DNA of 58,150 bases from NCBI RefSeq assembly GCF_036662795.1, contig NZ_JBAFWZ010000021.1:1-58150 (forward strand). The letters are read 5' to 3'. The notes below the pieces were generated by a model. That model was not told where the DNA came from. It saw nothing but the letters and a program-made list of their open reading frames with translations, and did not search any database. Below are positions 14,710 to 23,591 of the stretch, piece by piece. A program made the position numbers and the translations under genes. Each line of letters begins with the position of its first letter. Positions within the stretch are counted from its first letter, which is position 1. Source of the DNA: Lysinibacillus_B sp036662795 (lineage in GTDB: Bacteria; Bacillota; Bacilli; Bacillales_A; Planococcaceae).

Positions 14710-15650
14710 TGTTCCGCAAACCTTTTCACGGGTACAAATGCTTGTCCAATAATTTGCGAGATGATTTGTTCTGGCGTTGTCCCCTCATATCTAGCTTCCG
14801 GCTCAAGAATTAAACGGTGACTAAAGACAAAAGGCGCTAAATATTGAATATCATCTGGCTTTACAAAATCACGGTTTTGCATAAATGCATAAGCCTGTGC
14901 CGCTTTCATCAAGGCAATAGAGGCACGTGGACTCACACCTAAATACACCTTTTCATGCTCACGAGTTGCACGTGCTAGCTCTACGATATAGCTTTTTACA
15001 CTATCCTCGACATACACCTGTCTTACACGTTTTTGTAAATCCAGCAGCTCTTCGACAGACATAACCGCACTAATCTCTTTGATTGGCTCCTTATTTTCAG
15101 CACGTCGAAGTACTTCAATTTCCTCAACAGCCGTCGGGTAGCCCATCTTGATTTTTAATAAGAAGCGGTCAAGCTGTGCTTCTGGTAAAGGATACGTCCC
15201 TTCATATTCAATTGGATTTTGCGTTGCCATAACAAAAAACGGCTTCGGGATTTGAATTGTCTCCCCGTCAATTGTGACAGACGCCTCCTCCATCCCTTCT
15301 AATAGAGCAGCCTGTGTTTTCGGGGATGTACGGTTAATTTCATCCGCTAAAATAATATTTCCAACAATCGGACCAGGCCTGAATTCAAATTGCAGTGTTT
15401 TTGGGTTATAAATTGACACGCCTACAACATCTGATGGCAATAAATCTGGTGTAAATTGAATTCGTTTAAAATTTGCACCGACGGATTTCGATAAGGATCG
15501 TACCATCATCGTTTTCCCGACACCCGGTACGTCCTCTAGTAATACATGTCCTCCAGCAAGAAGGGCCACAATACTTAACTCTGTAATTTCACGCTTCCCA
15601 ATCATTACTTTTTCTATATTTTCGACAATCTTTTGAATTTGCTGCTGCAT
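14706..15650 (-). CDS. yeaC: MoxR family AAA+ ATPase (YeaC-like)
   Basis: A 314-residue AAA+ ATPase of the MoxR family. Walker A is LEDVPGVGKTMM near residues 38-49, Walker B is IILADEINRTSPKTQ near residues 99-113, sensor 1 follows in FFVMATQNPIEYEGTYPLPEAQ (read in parts), and the C-terminal lid contains GVSPRASIALMKAAQAYA. MoxR ATPases are chaperone-like motors that remodel or insert cofactors into partner complexes, usually with DUF58 proteins. It is the first gene of the operon with yeaD and yebA. The upstream 180 bp to the ABC transporter gene contains no gene and should hold the promoter, though no clear box pair was identified. Confidence 0.92.
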   Translation of the reverse strand: MQQQIQKIVENIEKVMIGKREITELSIVALLAGGHVLLEDVPGVGKTMMVRSLSKSVGANFKRIQFTPDLLPSDVVGVSIYNPKTLQFEFRPGPIVGNIILADEINRTSPKTQAALLEGMEEASVTIDGETIQIPKPFFVMATQNPIEYEGTYPLPEAQLDRFLLKIKMGYPTAVEEIEVLRRAENKEPIKEISAVMSVEELLDLQKRVRQVYVEDSVKSYIVELARATREHEKVYLGVSPRASIALMKAAQAYAFMQNRDFVKPDDIQYLAPFVFSHRLILEPEARYEGTTPEQIISQIIGQAFVPVKRFAEQ

Positions 15651-15830
15651 AGCTCAGCCTCCCTAAAATAAAAACGCAATTTTTTGAATATAAAAACTAC
15701 TATTAGCATATCGAAAAGAACGATCTAACACAACTTTTACCATTTACTTTAACGCTATACACATTCGACAAAAAAACAGTCTATCCCCAGCACTTTTACA
15801 ACCGCTTTTCAACCGGAATCGCCCCAGTGA

Positions 15831-16742
15831 TTAGTTCTGTTGCCCATAGGTCATTGAATAAATATCATTTAATGTCACTTTACCGAAGCTAAAATCGGAT
15901 ATCCTATGGGAGATTAAAAATTGAGTAATTTCCGCTAGCTTTGCAGCATCTTGTTCCATAACATCAATTAGCGTTTTTCCATTCGGTAATGTTCGTACAT
16001 TCGTTTCTTGGAATTGCTTTTTAAACCTTTCAAGAGTGCTTCCCGTAAAATTTGACACTCGAACTGTCGTTACCTCTTGCTTGTCAAACCCTGCCACTCT
16101 ATCATTTACTAGTATGAGCTCACCGTTTTTTATAAAGAATATACGGTCAGCATATTGCTCTAAGTTTTCGAGTAAATGCGAGGCGATAATAATCGTTTTT
16201 CCTTCCGATTTCTTTTGAACAAGTATTTGAGATATAAGCTCGACATGTGTTGGATCGAGGCCATTCATCACCTCATCCATAAGCATAACCTGTGTATCTG
16301 CAACAATCTGCATGGCAAAGCACAGCCTCTGACGCATGCCTAAAGAATATGTGCCCGTTTTCTTTTTCACATAGGAGGCCATGCCTAAACGTTCAATTGT
16401 CTCTTCGATTAGTTTCGGATCACTGTTCCACATCGACTGATAAATCTTTAAATGATTTTTCCCCGAAACATGATTATATAAATCACTTTGATCTGGCATC
16501 ATCGATATTTTTTGATGCATTTTTACTTCATTCTTTTTACTTGAATAGTGTAGTTCATTATTTAAAATAACCTTGCCAGCACTTGGTGATAAATAGTTCA
16601 TAATAACATTCATTAAAGTAGACTTTCCTGTTCCATTCGGTGCAACTAAGCCAATAATTTCACCTTGCTCGAACGTAACCGAAATGTCTTTTAATATATC
16701 TTTACCCGAAAACTGCATATTTATATTTTTTAATTCAATCAT
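15831..16742 (-). CDS. ABC transporter ATP-binding protein
   Basis: A 303-residue ABC ATPase of the ABC-2 exporter type. Walker A is APNGTGKST (residues 33-41), the signature is YSLGMRQRL near residue 133, Walker B is VMLMDEVMNGLD near residues 154-165, and the switch histidine is in IIASHLLENL. The signature replaces the usual SGG by SLG, as often seen in BcrA/NatA-like ATPases. A C-terminal extension of about 90 residues follows. It lies 18 nt downstream of a permease and is the last of three genes. Likely role: energising export of a peptide, drug or lipid by the two permeases. The substrate is unknown. Confidence 0.88.
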   Translation of the reverse strand: MIELKNINMQFSGKDILKDISVTFEQGEIIGLVAPNGTGKSTLMNVIMNYLSPSAGKVILNNELHYSSKKNEVKMHQKISMMPDQSDLYNHVSGKNHLKIYQSMWNSDPKLIEETIERLGMASYVKKKTGTYSLGMRQRLCFAMQIVADTQVMLMDEVMNGLDPTHVELISQILVQKKSEGKTIIIASHLLENLEQYADRIFFIKNGELILVNDRVAGFDKQEVTTVRVSNFTGSTLERFKKQFQETNVRTLPNGKTLIDVMEQDAAKLAEITQFLISHRISDFSFGKVTLNDIYSMTYGQQN

Positions 16743-16760
16743 CCTATGAACCGTCCTTTC

Positions 16761-17942
16761 TCACGATAGTAGCTTAAACTTTTTAAAATGACTTATTATA
16801 AATGTCAACACGATACACACGACAGCACATGCTCCAACAATGAATAGCCCATTTTCGGCTGTAAAGGACTTTGATTCATACACAAAATTACGATAGCCTG
16901 TTAGAATTTGCCCTACCTGTACATAGGATGTTGGGTATCGATGAACTTCTGTGTAAGCCCCCATCTCACGCTCAAAATAAATCCACTCCGCCGAAATAAT
17001 TGCTAAGCCAACAACAACACTTGCAAATTCAGCCTTCACTAGAATACTTAAAAGTAAAATGAGTGAGATCAAGAAGAGGAACCAAACAACAAGGAACACG
17101 CTATTTTTTAGGAAGTATTCACCCATCGTACTATTTGTAAAATTCCCCTCTACATACGAATAAATTGGTACTGGCAGCGATAAATCACCAAATCCACTTT
17201 GAATACCAATAATGATAAAGCCGATAGACAACGGGATAAATGCAAATATCGTCCCTAAGAAAGAAACGCTTCCTTTTATCAATAGCTTTTTCCAATCGGC
17301 AATCGGAAAGCCTTGTAAAGCCGACTTATTGTGACGGTCCTTTAGCACAATATCTACCGTTAAAAAAATTAGGGTAGCAAATAGGACAAACGGTAAGTAG
17401 GAGTGGAGCAATCGCTGTAGCGTTTGAATGGCGGTTCTTTCCTCAAATACTGATATAGAAAGCTCTGTAGCTCCTTTTGAATAGGCTTCAAAGCGACTAG
17501 CTGAATAAGAATAGCCATAATGCCCATCCTTGTGTCCATATGAGTTGTCATATGTATAATAAGCAGGGTTATAAAACATATCACGACTTTTATAAGTAAG
17601 CATGTCCGAATATGTGTACCAGTTTGCTGTTGCCTCTGCATACTTTACATTATCCTTTTGGACGAGTGCATCCATTCTCGCTTTCTCATATTCATTCCAC
17701 TGTGGAAAAATCGCCCGCGCATATTCAACTGCCCAGTGATTACTCTTTGCCGTATTCAAAAATTCTTCTCGGGTCAAGTATCTCGCTTCCATTTCATCCA
17801 CATCGACTTTTTCTACTGGCTCATAGGCTGGTGCCATTTTCAGCGCATAAAAAAGGGCGAAGAAAAGCAAAATCACATAAACTGCTATATTTTTTTTATT
17901 CGTAATAAATTGTTTTAGCTCAAACTTAAAATATGCCCACAT
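16761..17942 (-). CDS. ABC-2 type permease with a large extracytoplasmic loop
   Basis: A 393-residue membrane protein. The first helix is at residues 18-34. A loop of about 140 residues follows (34-180), rich in Tyr and acidic residues with a striking Tyr/Gly/His stretch (YTYDNSYGHKDGHYGYSYS, residues 127-145). Five further helices occur between 182 and 385. This layout, one helix, big outer domain, then five helices, is typical of ABC-2 permeases. It is 13 nt downstream of the second permease gene and 18 nt upstream of the ATPase gene, so the three make one exporter operon. The substrate cannot be inferred. Confidence 0.82.
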   Translation of the reverse strand: MWAYFKFELKQFITNKKNIAVYVILLFFALFYALKMAPAYEPVEKVDVDEMEARYLTREEFLNTAKSNHWAVEYARAIFPQWNEYEKARMDALVQKDNVKYAEATANWYTYSDMLTYKSRDMFYNPAYYTYDNSYGHKDGHYGYSYSASRFEAYSKGATELSISVFEERTAIQTLQRLLHSYLPFVLFATLIFLTVDIVLKDRHNKSALQGFPIADWKKLLIKGSVSFLGTIFAFIPLSIGFIIIGIQSGFGDLSLPVPIYSYVEGNFTNSTMGEYFLKNSVFLVVWFLFLISLILLLSILVKAEFASVVVGLAIISAEWIYFEREMGAYTEVHRYPTSYVQVGQILTGYRNFVYESKSFTAENGLFIVGACAVVCIVLTFIISHFKKFKLLS

Positions 17943-17955
17943 TTCCTTTCACCCC

Positions 17956-19074
17956 CTATAAGTTTTTTAGCCTTCCAGAAGTTAAAAACCGGTTCACCAT
18001 GACCATTAGCAAAACAATACTAATGCCAAGTGTAAGTAACCCATCACCGCTCGATAAAGCGACTGGGTTTTCTAGATTTAGCGCATCTCCCCTTAATACA
18101 CTCGTAAAATTCAAGTAGTTAAACGGATTGTAGGGCATTAGCTTTACAAGACTAGGAAATAATGTTGGGAAAATAAATAATAATAGCTGTACGAACAATG
18201 TTAAATAAACATTTTTCAAAAGAACATTCAAAATAATCGATAATAGAATCGTAAAAATAGCAATAAAAATCATATACAGTACCGACACCGTTACGTATTG
18301 TGCAATCGTATAAATCGTTACCTCACCAGTGAATACAGATACCGGATAAGCAGCATCTCCTAAGCCTTTAAAATAAATTAGTGGCAGGCTACAAACTACG
18401 AGCTCAATAATGAAAATAATCACAATTCCCATGGACGTCATACATTTTGCTAATACATATTGACCAAAGGATATAGGATAGCCCTTAATGAGCGACGTAT
18501 GCCGGAAATCCTCAATCATACTATTAGAAGAGTATAGGCTAATAAATACAAACCAAATCGCTCCTACTACACTGAATAAAAACGCAAAAAACTGAAAGAA
18601 ATTAAACGTATTTAAAGAAAGGTCAAGTTCATTTTTCTTTAAATATTGATAGTACGCATAGTCTAATTCATTCTCGATTTTGGTCGGAAGATTGTTTGCA
18701 ACACGCTCGTAATCTTCCATTTCAAATGCTTGTCTTCTTAATTCGGTTAAATCGATTGCGGCATCAAAATATAATTGGGGTCGATCCGTTTTTAATGCCA
18801 TTACCTGCTTTGAAACAGAGTGGTACTGTTTCACAATGTTTTTATACAGGTCACTCCCATCGCCGTCCTCACTCGCGTCCTCTTTTTGAAATTTATTTAA
18901 CGCCATTTTGACCGTTTGATATTCACCCGACTTCTCTTTTGTTGAATTTCCTAAGTCCTCAGCGTTAACAAATACGACCATTCCAATGACAAAAATGGCG
19001 ACGAGCAAAATAGAGAATATATTCTTCTTATCCGTCTTTTCTAAAATAAATAGTGTCTTTAGCATTCGCCACAT
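17956..19074 (-). CDS. ABC-2 type permease
   Basis: A 372-residue permease with the same layout as its neighbour: helix at residues 20-36, an outer loop of about 130 residues rich in Lys, Asp and Glu, and five helices from about 160 to 365. It starts with ATG at 19074 behind a GGGGGG-rich ribosome site and leads the three-gene exporter operon. A promoter candidate lies on the minus strand at 19135-19162 (TTGTGA, 16 bp, TATAGT). Two non-identical permeases plus one ATPase suggest a heterodimeric membrane domain. Possible roles include bacteriocin or cell-envelope stress resistance; none is shown. Confidence 0.82.
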   Translation of the reverse strand: MWRMLKTLFILEKTDKKNIFSILLVAIFVIGMVVFVNAEDLGNSTKEKSGEYQTVKMALNKFQKEDASEDGDGSDLYKNIVKQYHSVSKQVMALKTDRPQLYFDAAIDLTELRRQAFEMEDYERVANNLPTKIENELDYAYYQYLKKNELDLSLNTFNFFQFFAFLFSVVGAIWFVFISLYSSNSMIEDFRHTSLIKGYPISFGQYVLAKCMTSMGIVIIFIIELVVCSLPLIYFKGLGDAAYPVSVFTGEVTIYTIAQYVTVSVLYMIFIAIFTILLSIILNVLLKNVYLTLFVQLLLFIFPTLFPSLVKLMPYNPFNYLNFTSVLRGDALNLENPVALSSGDGLLTLGISIVLLMVMVNRFLTSGRLKNL

Positions 19075-19134
19075 TTATAGCCCCCCTTTACCAAGCATTC
19101 CTATTAAAACGCATAAAGTTTACTATATTTTACC

Positions 19135-19162
19135 ACTATATCATTTTTGTAGCTCATCACAA
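19135..19162 (-). promoter_or_regulatory. Promoter candidate for the ABC-2 exporter operon
   Basis: On the minus strand TTGTGA (19162-19157) and TATAGT (19140-19135) are 16 bp apart, about 60 nt before the first permease start. It lies downstream of the nos cluster terminator, so the exporter operon is separate. Confidence 0.4.
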
Positions 19163-19190
19163 AAATCGGATGCTAGGAAATAGCAAAAAT

Positions 19191-19233
19191 CCCGATAGTG
19201 AGATTTACATACGGTTGTAAATCTACTATCGGG
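19191..19233 (-). terminator. Terminator of the nos-like operon
   Basis: CCCGATAGT-G-AGATTTACA (19191-19209) pairs with TGTAAATCT-ACTATCGGG (19216-19233), an 18-bp stem with one bulge. On the minus strand it is followed by ATTTTTGC. It lies just past the NosF-like gene. Confidence 0.85.
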
Positions 19234-19249
19234 GGCATTGTGAGGAGGG

Positions 19250-19936
19250 CTATCCCTCGCTAAGTCCTATTCTATTTAACCAGAGTTGCTCGAGCTCATC
19301 GTATCCATATTTATCTAATAGCTCCCCCATATCACCTGCCACTAGCACAGAGCCTTCATGTAAAATAATGACGTCATCTGCAAGTTGCTGTGCAAAGGAG
19401 AGCATATGCGTTGAAAAAATAACGGTGCTACCACGATCTCGCTCTTGTCTTATCATATCCTTTAATTGGGCAATCCAGTACGGGTCAAGGCCATTTGTCG
19501 GCTCATCCATAATAAGTAAACCGTCCCCACCTAATAGGCTTTGTGCTAGATTTAAACGCTGACGCATTCCTTTAGAAAATTGCTGCACTCTTTGCTTTTT
19601 CACCTCAGACAGTCCTACTTTTTGAAGCACCGCCCTTTGTTCGTCTTGCGTCGCTTTTTTTAAGGATGAAAGCAGCTTTAAAATTTCCTCCGCCGTTAGT
19701 GAGGTTGGAAAATCAACATCGTCCGGCATATAACGTATTGTTTTATTTTCATGCCATACTAGCTCACCCTGCTGTGGCATTTCCTGCTTCGTTAGCATTC
19801 GGATAAGCGTACTTTTACCCGCTCCATTTCCGCCAGCTAGCGCAATAATACGCCCTTTTTGAATAGTAAAGCTCGCATGCTGTAAGCCGCGCCCATTCGC
19901 ATAAATTTGCTGCAAGCTTTTGCATTCTACTATCAT
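19250..19936 (-). CDS. NosF-like ABC transporter ATP-binding protein
   Basis: A 228-residue ABC ATPase. I set the start at ATG 19936, with AGGTGGGG seven bases upstream; the ATG overlaps the permease stop (ATGA), which supports this start over the longer frame. Walker A is GGNGAGKST, the signature is FSKGMRQRLNLAQ, Walker B is LLIMDEPTNGLDP. In denitrifiers NosF with NosY and NosD forms a complex that feeds copper to the N2O reductase via NosL. Its neighbours here (NosY-like, NosL, NosD) show the same set. No nosZ lies in the window, so the client enzyme is unknown. It is the last gene before a strong terminator. Confidence 0.82.
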   Translation of the reverse strand: MIVECKSLQQIYANGRGLQHASFTIQKGRIIALAGGNGAGKSTLIRMLTKQEMPQQGELVWHENKTIRYMPDDVDFPTSLTAEEILKLLSSLKKATQDEQRAVLQKVGLSEVKKQRVQQFSKGMRQRLNLAQSLLGGDGLLIMDEPTNGLDPYWIAQLKDMIRQERDRGSTVIFSTHMLSFAQQLADDVIILHEGSVLVAGDMGELLDKYGYDELEQLWLNRIGLSEG

Positions 19937-20745
19937 TTTGCCCCACCTACCTTTTTCAACGCTCGTTTTGCTAGCCATAATGGAGCTACTATCCAGAGTA
20001 AGGTTACTAGGACGAATAGTATTTTCCCTATAGCTGATTGATAAAACTGAATGAGATCATAATAGGTTGGTCCTAAAGCCGCTGCTTGGTCTGCCATTAT
20101 AAAGTAAGCAAAACGAAGCCATTCAATTGGATTCATATGTAGCATGACGATCGTAAGCTTTTGTAGTACATGCCCTGCAACTACTGTACCGACAGCCATT
20201 AATGCATAGGATAAAAGCAGTAAAAAGAACGCCCATACAACGAGGGATACTGCAAGAGCGTGAAGGCGGTTTCGTGCCAAAGCTCCAATCATCGTCGAAA
20301 GCGAGGCACAAATTACAATTAAAAGAAGCGTCAGCACAATAAATGGCATTGGTAGCTTGACCCCACCAAGAACGCCACCTAGCAATAGAACGATGCCAAA
20401 AGCGAACACAACAATAAAGAAAAACGCTCCGCATAATGCGATAAACTTCCCGAAAATATATTGCGATAATGAGATCGGGTATGTTTTCAATAGAGAAAAC
20501 CAGCCCGACTCGATATCTCCTGCAATACTCATACTACCAATCGTCAGCGTAAAGAGCGGTAATAAAAATAACAGTAGGTTTAAAAAGGACGCCGTTTGTC
20601 TTGTAAAACCTTCTACATCCGGTAAGGCCATTTGCTGGATCATGACAATTGCAACAAAGACAAAGGTAAATAATAGGGCGACAAGTAGTAGCCATTTACT
20701 GCGCACCATTTGCCGCCATTCAAGTGAGATAAACATGTGCTGCAT
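19933..20745 (-). CDS. NosY-like ABC permease
   Basis: A 270-residue membrane protein with six predicted helices (about 17-38, 52-75, 99-125, 133-155, 168-190 and 238-260). The start at ATG 20745 is preferred because its A is shared with the TGA of the NosL gene (TGATG) and GGGGGA lies upstream; a GTG six codons earlier has no ribosome site. The IAGDIESGWFSLLKTYPIS segment is typical of NosY/ABC-2 permeases. It would form the membrane channel of a NosFYD-type complex. It overlaps genes on both sides, so the cluster is translationally coupled. Confidence 0.82.
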   Translation of the reverse strand: MQHMFISLEWRQMVRSKWLLLVALLFTFVFVAIVMIQQMALPDVEGFTRQTASFLNLLLFLLPLFTLTIGSMSIAGDIESGWFSLLKTYPISLSQYIFGKFIALCGAFFFIVVFAFGIVLLLGGVLGGVKLPMPFIVLTLLLIVICASLSTMIGALARNRLHALAVSLVVWAFFLLLLSYALMAVGTVVAGHVLQKLTIVMLHMNPIEWLRFAYFIMADQAAALGPTYYDLIQFYQSAIGKILFVLVTLLWIVAPLWLAKRALKKVGGAK

Positions 20746-21197
20746 CAATGGTGAATCCCCCACTTAAACGTTTTTAAATCATCGTATGCTAGGAATTGTC
20801 CCTCACCCTCTTTGGCAATCCAAGCCTTTGCCTCTTCCTCACTTGCAAAGGCCACAACTCCATAATTCATCGGTGTCCAATAATCCTTCGAGTAGACGTA
20901 GGTTGCATCCTTTACATTGACCCACTTGTTATTTTTCATTTCCTTAATAAAGGCAGCGCCAATATCCGATTCCTCTGTATCTGCAATAAACTCCATTAAA
21001 CAGCCTAAATCATCAAACATTTCATAATCACCATTCGTATGAACAAGCTGTGCGGCGTAATCCTCATGGGCAATGCTCATATTACATACTTTACAAATAT
21101 CCGTTTCAGCATTAATTTCTCTTGGCTCATAGGTTTTCTCCGAGCAGGCAGCAAGCGCCACGAGAGCCAACAGTACTATCATCATTCTTTTTTTCAT
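20745..21197 (-). CDS. nosL: NosL family copper-binding lipoprotein
   Basis: A 150-residue lipoprotein. The signal is residues 1-17 with lipobox LAAC (C18 lipidated). The NosL domain shows CKVCNMSIAHEDYAAQ near residues 35-50 and MFDDLGCLMEF near 61-71; the CxxC-M group is the Cu(I) site. NosL delivers copper to NosD for CuZ assembly in N2O reductase. This copy is shorter than the second NosL upstream. It overlaps nosD by 4 nt and the NosY-like gene by 1 nt. With no reductase nearby the partner may be another copper enzyme, which is inference. Confidence 0.88.
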   Translation of the reverse strand: MKKRMMIVLLALVALAACSEKTYEPREINAETDICKVCNMSIAHEDYAAQLVHTNGDYEMFDDLGCLMEFIADTEESDIGAAFIKEMKNNKWVNVKDATYVYSKDYWTPMNYGVVAFASEEEAKAWIAKEGEGQFLAYDDLKTFKWGIHH

Positions 21198-22477
21198 AAA
21201 ACAACACTCCTTCTATATAAAACGATACAGCCTAGTAGTAAAAAGAGTCCAAATAGCAGCTGTTTGAAATGAATTTTGACACTCGTTTCTTTCGTCAATG
21301 TACTAGTTGTCAGCGGTGCATCATCAACAAGTATATCCTTTGTCGATAGGTTCGCCCTTTTATCTATAGTATTGAGCAGCACTATGCTCGGGGATTCAAC
21401 AAAATACTGATATACCGGCTTTCGTACCATCCACTGACCAAAGCTTTGCAGGGCAACATAAGCCTCTTCGCCTGTGCCATCTCCATTTAAATCAATGCCA
21501 CTATAATCATCATAAAAATTATTCGATAACATAAGCCCCGACTGATCGGATCTTGCATTTACTAAATTTCCAATAAAAATATTTTTCATTGCCCTATTCG
21601 ACCGAGAGGATTTTATTGATTCCACTGCCGTTTGGTTCATTTGGAACAGATTGTTTAACGCTTGAATATCAGTTGTACTTTGTAACGTAAGACCGATTCG
21701 ATTCCCAATTATGTTGTTATGCTGCAATACCATTTTATGGGCATCGAAAAGTGTAATGCCTGTTCCATTAAAGCCTTCCTGATAAAAAATTGAATTATTT
21801 TCTAGCTGCAAATCTGCTGTCATCATAATCATCAGGCCCGTCACATTACGTGTATAGTGGTTATCCCGTACACTTCCTTCGCTGCTATACATAAAATGTG
21901 TACCATAACGACTATCCTTAACAATGTTCCTCTCGATCGTAATGTCCTTTACTCCCTCAATATAAAAGCCATCCTGTACCGCGCGAATTTCATTATCGAT
22001 TAGCCCAACGGTTTCACTATTATAAACCGCCACCCCGTTCCCTTTTTTAGCATAATGCAGATCATTGCCTCCGATTTTACTGCCACTCACCGAAATATCC
22101 TTTGATTTTTGAATTACAATCCCCTTCTGAACATGCCACATCGATAGGTTTTGCAGTCGAACTTGCTCAGATTGCTTAACGACTAGTGCCGTTCCCTTTG
22201 TATCAATCATTACATTCCGTATCGTGACATCACTCGCCCCCTCTATCGTTACGGTCGTTTCGCTATCACGTTTCCCTTTAATAACGGTATCCGACTGTCC
22301 TTCAATAGTAATCGGTTTATTAATGATAATATCTCCCTCGTATACTCGTGCCTCCAATTGAATGACAGCGCCATCCTCCGCTTCATCAATTAGCCTTTGT
22401 AGCTCCTGCTTGGCAGCATATACATCATTTCCACAATAAAAGAGAGTTATTAGGAGCAGACCTATTATCTTTTTCAT
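21194..22477 (-). CDS. nosD: NosD family right-handed beta-helix protein
   Basis: A 427-residue exported protein. Residues 1-22 are a signal peptide (cleavage after VYA). Residues 25-350 form parallel beta-helix (CASH/NosD) repeats, with recurrent patterns such as VTIRNVMIDTKGTAL, NEIRAVQDGFYIEGVKDITIERNIVKDS and GITLFDAHKMVLQHNNI (in separate coils). A C-terminal helix (402-420) followed by basic residues anchors it to the membrane. NosD binds NosFY and helps mature the copper site of N2O reductase. It starts 59 nt after the first NosL gene, with an attenuator hairpin between, and overlaps the second NosL by 4 nt. Confidence 0.88.
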   Translation of the reverse strand: MKKIIGLLLITLFYCGNDVYAAKQELQRLIDEAEDGAVIQLEARVYEGDIIINKPITIEGQSDTVIKGKRDSETTVTIEGASDVTIRNVMIDTKGTALVVKQSEQVRLQNLSMWHVQKGIVIQKSKDISVSGSKIGGNDLHYAKKGNGVAVYNSETVGLIDNEIRAVQDGFYIEGVKDITIERNIVKDSRYGTHFMYSSEGSVRDNHYTRNVTGLMIMMTADLQLENNSIFYQEGFNGTGITLFDAHKMVLQHNNIIGNRIGLTLQSTTDIQALNNLFQMNQTAVESIKSSRSNRAMKNIFIGNLVNARSDQSGLMLSNNFYDDYSGIDLNGDGTGEEAYVALQSFGQWMVRKPVYQYFVESPSIVLLNTIDKRANLSTKDILVDDAPLTTSTLTKETSVKIHFKQLLFGLFLLLGCIVLYRRSVVL

Positions 22478-22500
22478 AAAATCACCTCACCAACGACGAA

Positions 22501-22527
22501 AAGACTAGAAGAATTTCCTCTAGTCTT
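22501..22527 (-). terminator. Attenuator-like hairpin between nosL and nosD
   Basis: AAGACTAGA (22501-22509) pairs with TCTAGTCTT (22519-22527). On the minus strand only TTTTCG follows, so read-through from the first NosL gene into nosD is likely, with more message for the first gene. Confidence 0.6.
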
Positions 22528-22535
22528 ACCAAACT

Positions 22536-23183
22536 TTAATGACCGCTATGGTCTTCTTCCTCACTGTCAGCTTGCTCTTGTCCATGCTGATTATTATTCG
22601 CTTCTTCCTCTGCTTGTTTCTTCATCTTTTCTTCACGACGCTTTTTAGCATCCTCTTTGATTTTTTCAAGCTTTTCTACAAAGGCAGTTGGATTCTCTTT
22701 TATGTAAGCATCCGCATCCTCTTGCTTCACGAAGTAAATATATCCCCAGTTCATCGGTGACTTAATTTCTGTTTTCACAATTACAACATCTTCTACTAAA
22801 GCCCATTCTTTTGTATTGTAATCACGAACATATTTATCATTTGTTTCATTATGTGCAAGCTCTGCATTTAATAAACAGCCAATATCATCGTAAAATGCTG
22901 TTGAGCCATCCGCTTTAATTGCTTGAGCCGAGAATACACCTAGCTCGTGATCTTTTGTGTAAACTTTCATATTACACATTTCACAAACTGATTCTTCTGT
23001 TGGCTCCTGTAGTCGAGGGTCTGCTAGAGAAGCGACTCTATCCCCTTCTTTTACTGTCGTATCATCTTTCGCTACATCTTGTTGATCATTTTCTTTTTCT
23101 TTCGTTTCTTTATCTTCGCCACCACATGCTGCTAAGGCTAGCGCTGCACCGGCAATAATGAATAATCGTAATAGCTTTTTCAC
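22536..23183 (-). CDS. NosL-like lipoprotein with a charged, His-ending tail
   Basis: A 215-residue lipoprotein, longer than typical NosL. Signal and lipobox (LAAC, C20) are clear. A low-complexity Lys/Glu/Asp stretch (23-45) precedes the NosL domain, with the copper-site motif CEMCNMKVYTKDHELGVF near residues 67-84 and FYDDIGCLLNAEL near 97-109. The last 50 residues are a charged helix (KEDAKKRREEKMKKQAEEE) ending in a His-bearing tail (NNNQHGQEQ ... DHSGH) that may bind metal. It is the first gene of the nos-like cluster. Two NosL paralogues in one operon suggest a copper relay or a donor/acceptor pair (inference). Confidence 0.85.
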   Translation of the reverse strand: MKKLLRLFIIAGAALALAACGGEDKETKEKENDQQDVAKDDTTVKEGDRVASLADPRLQEPTEESVCEMCNMKVYTKDHELGVFSAQAIKADGSTAFYDDIGCLLNAELAHNETNDKYVRDYNTKEWALVEDVVIVKTEIKSPMNWGYIYFVKQEDADAYIKENPTAFVEKLEKIKEDAKKRREEKMKKQAEEEANNNQHGQEQADSEEEDHSGH

Positions 23184-23556
23184 AATGATTCCCCTTTCAT
23201 TTCTATCTATAGATTACTTTACAGTGCAATTGTGAAATAAGATGAAAATACATGTGAAATAATTGCAAATATTTTCTAGAAAAATACCCTCCTAAAAATT
23301 AGGTTATTTCTATTGCGCCAGCATGCTTTCCTGGGGACGCGGCTTCACTACAATCCACATGCTTTATTCATAATGTGGTTATTAACATGAGATTTATATA
23401 CCAAAGTGTTTTAAGAAGAATTATTTTTATACATTTCTAGCACACGTAACGTAGAGCGGCGAGGAGACTGAACCCATGCTCTGGATGCGCGTCCGCTCAG
23501 TGTGCGGTGCATATTAGCACCCCGTCTTTTGATGATGAACCGCTTAATGCAAAAAA
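23184..23556. other. Intergenic region with degenerate repeat pieces
   Basis: No gene was found. TTTCCTGGGGACGCGGCTTCACTAC near 23329-23352 (read in parts) and a GC-rich stretch around 23446-23520 resemble worn copies of the interspersed repeats at 50800-50931. The promoter of the nos-like cluster should lie within the first 150 bp but no clear boxes were identified. Confidence 0.35.
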
Positions 23557-23591
23557 AATCACCTGAACGAATCTGATTCATTCAGGTGATT
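23557..23591 (-). terminator. Terminator overlapping the stop of the small basic gene
   Basis: AATCACCTGAA (23557-23567) pairs with TTCAGGTGATT (23581-23591). On the minus strand it is followed by a T-run of eight. The stem includes part of the TAA at 23592-23590. Confidence 0.85.

Noticed and set aside
15831..23183. ABC exporter and nos-like cluster as one system
   Set aside because: An 18-bp terminator at 19191-19233 and a separate promoter candidate at 19135-19162 divide them.
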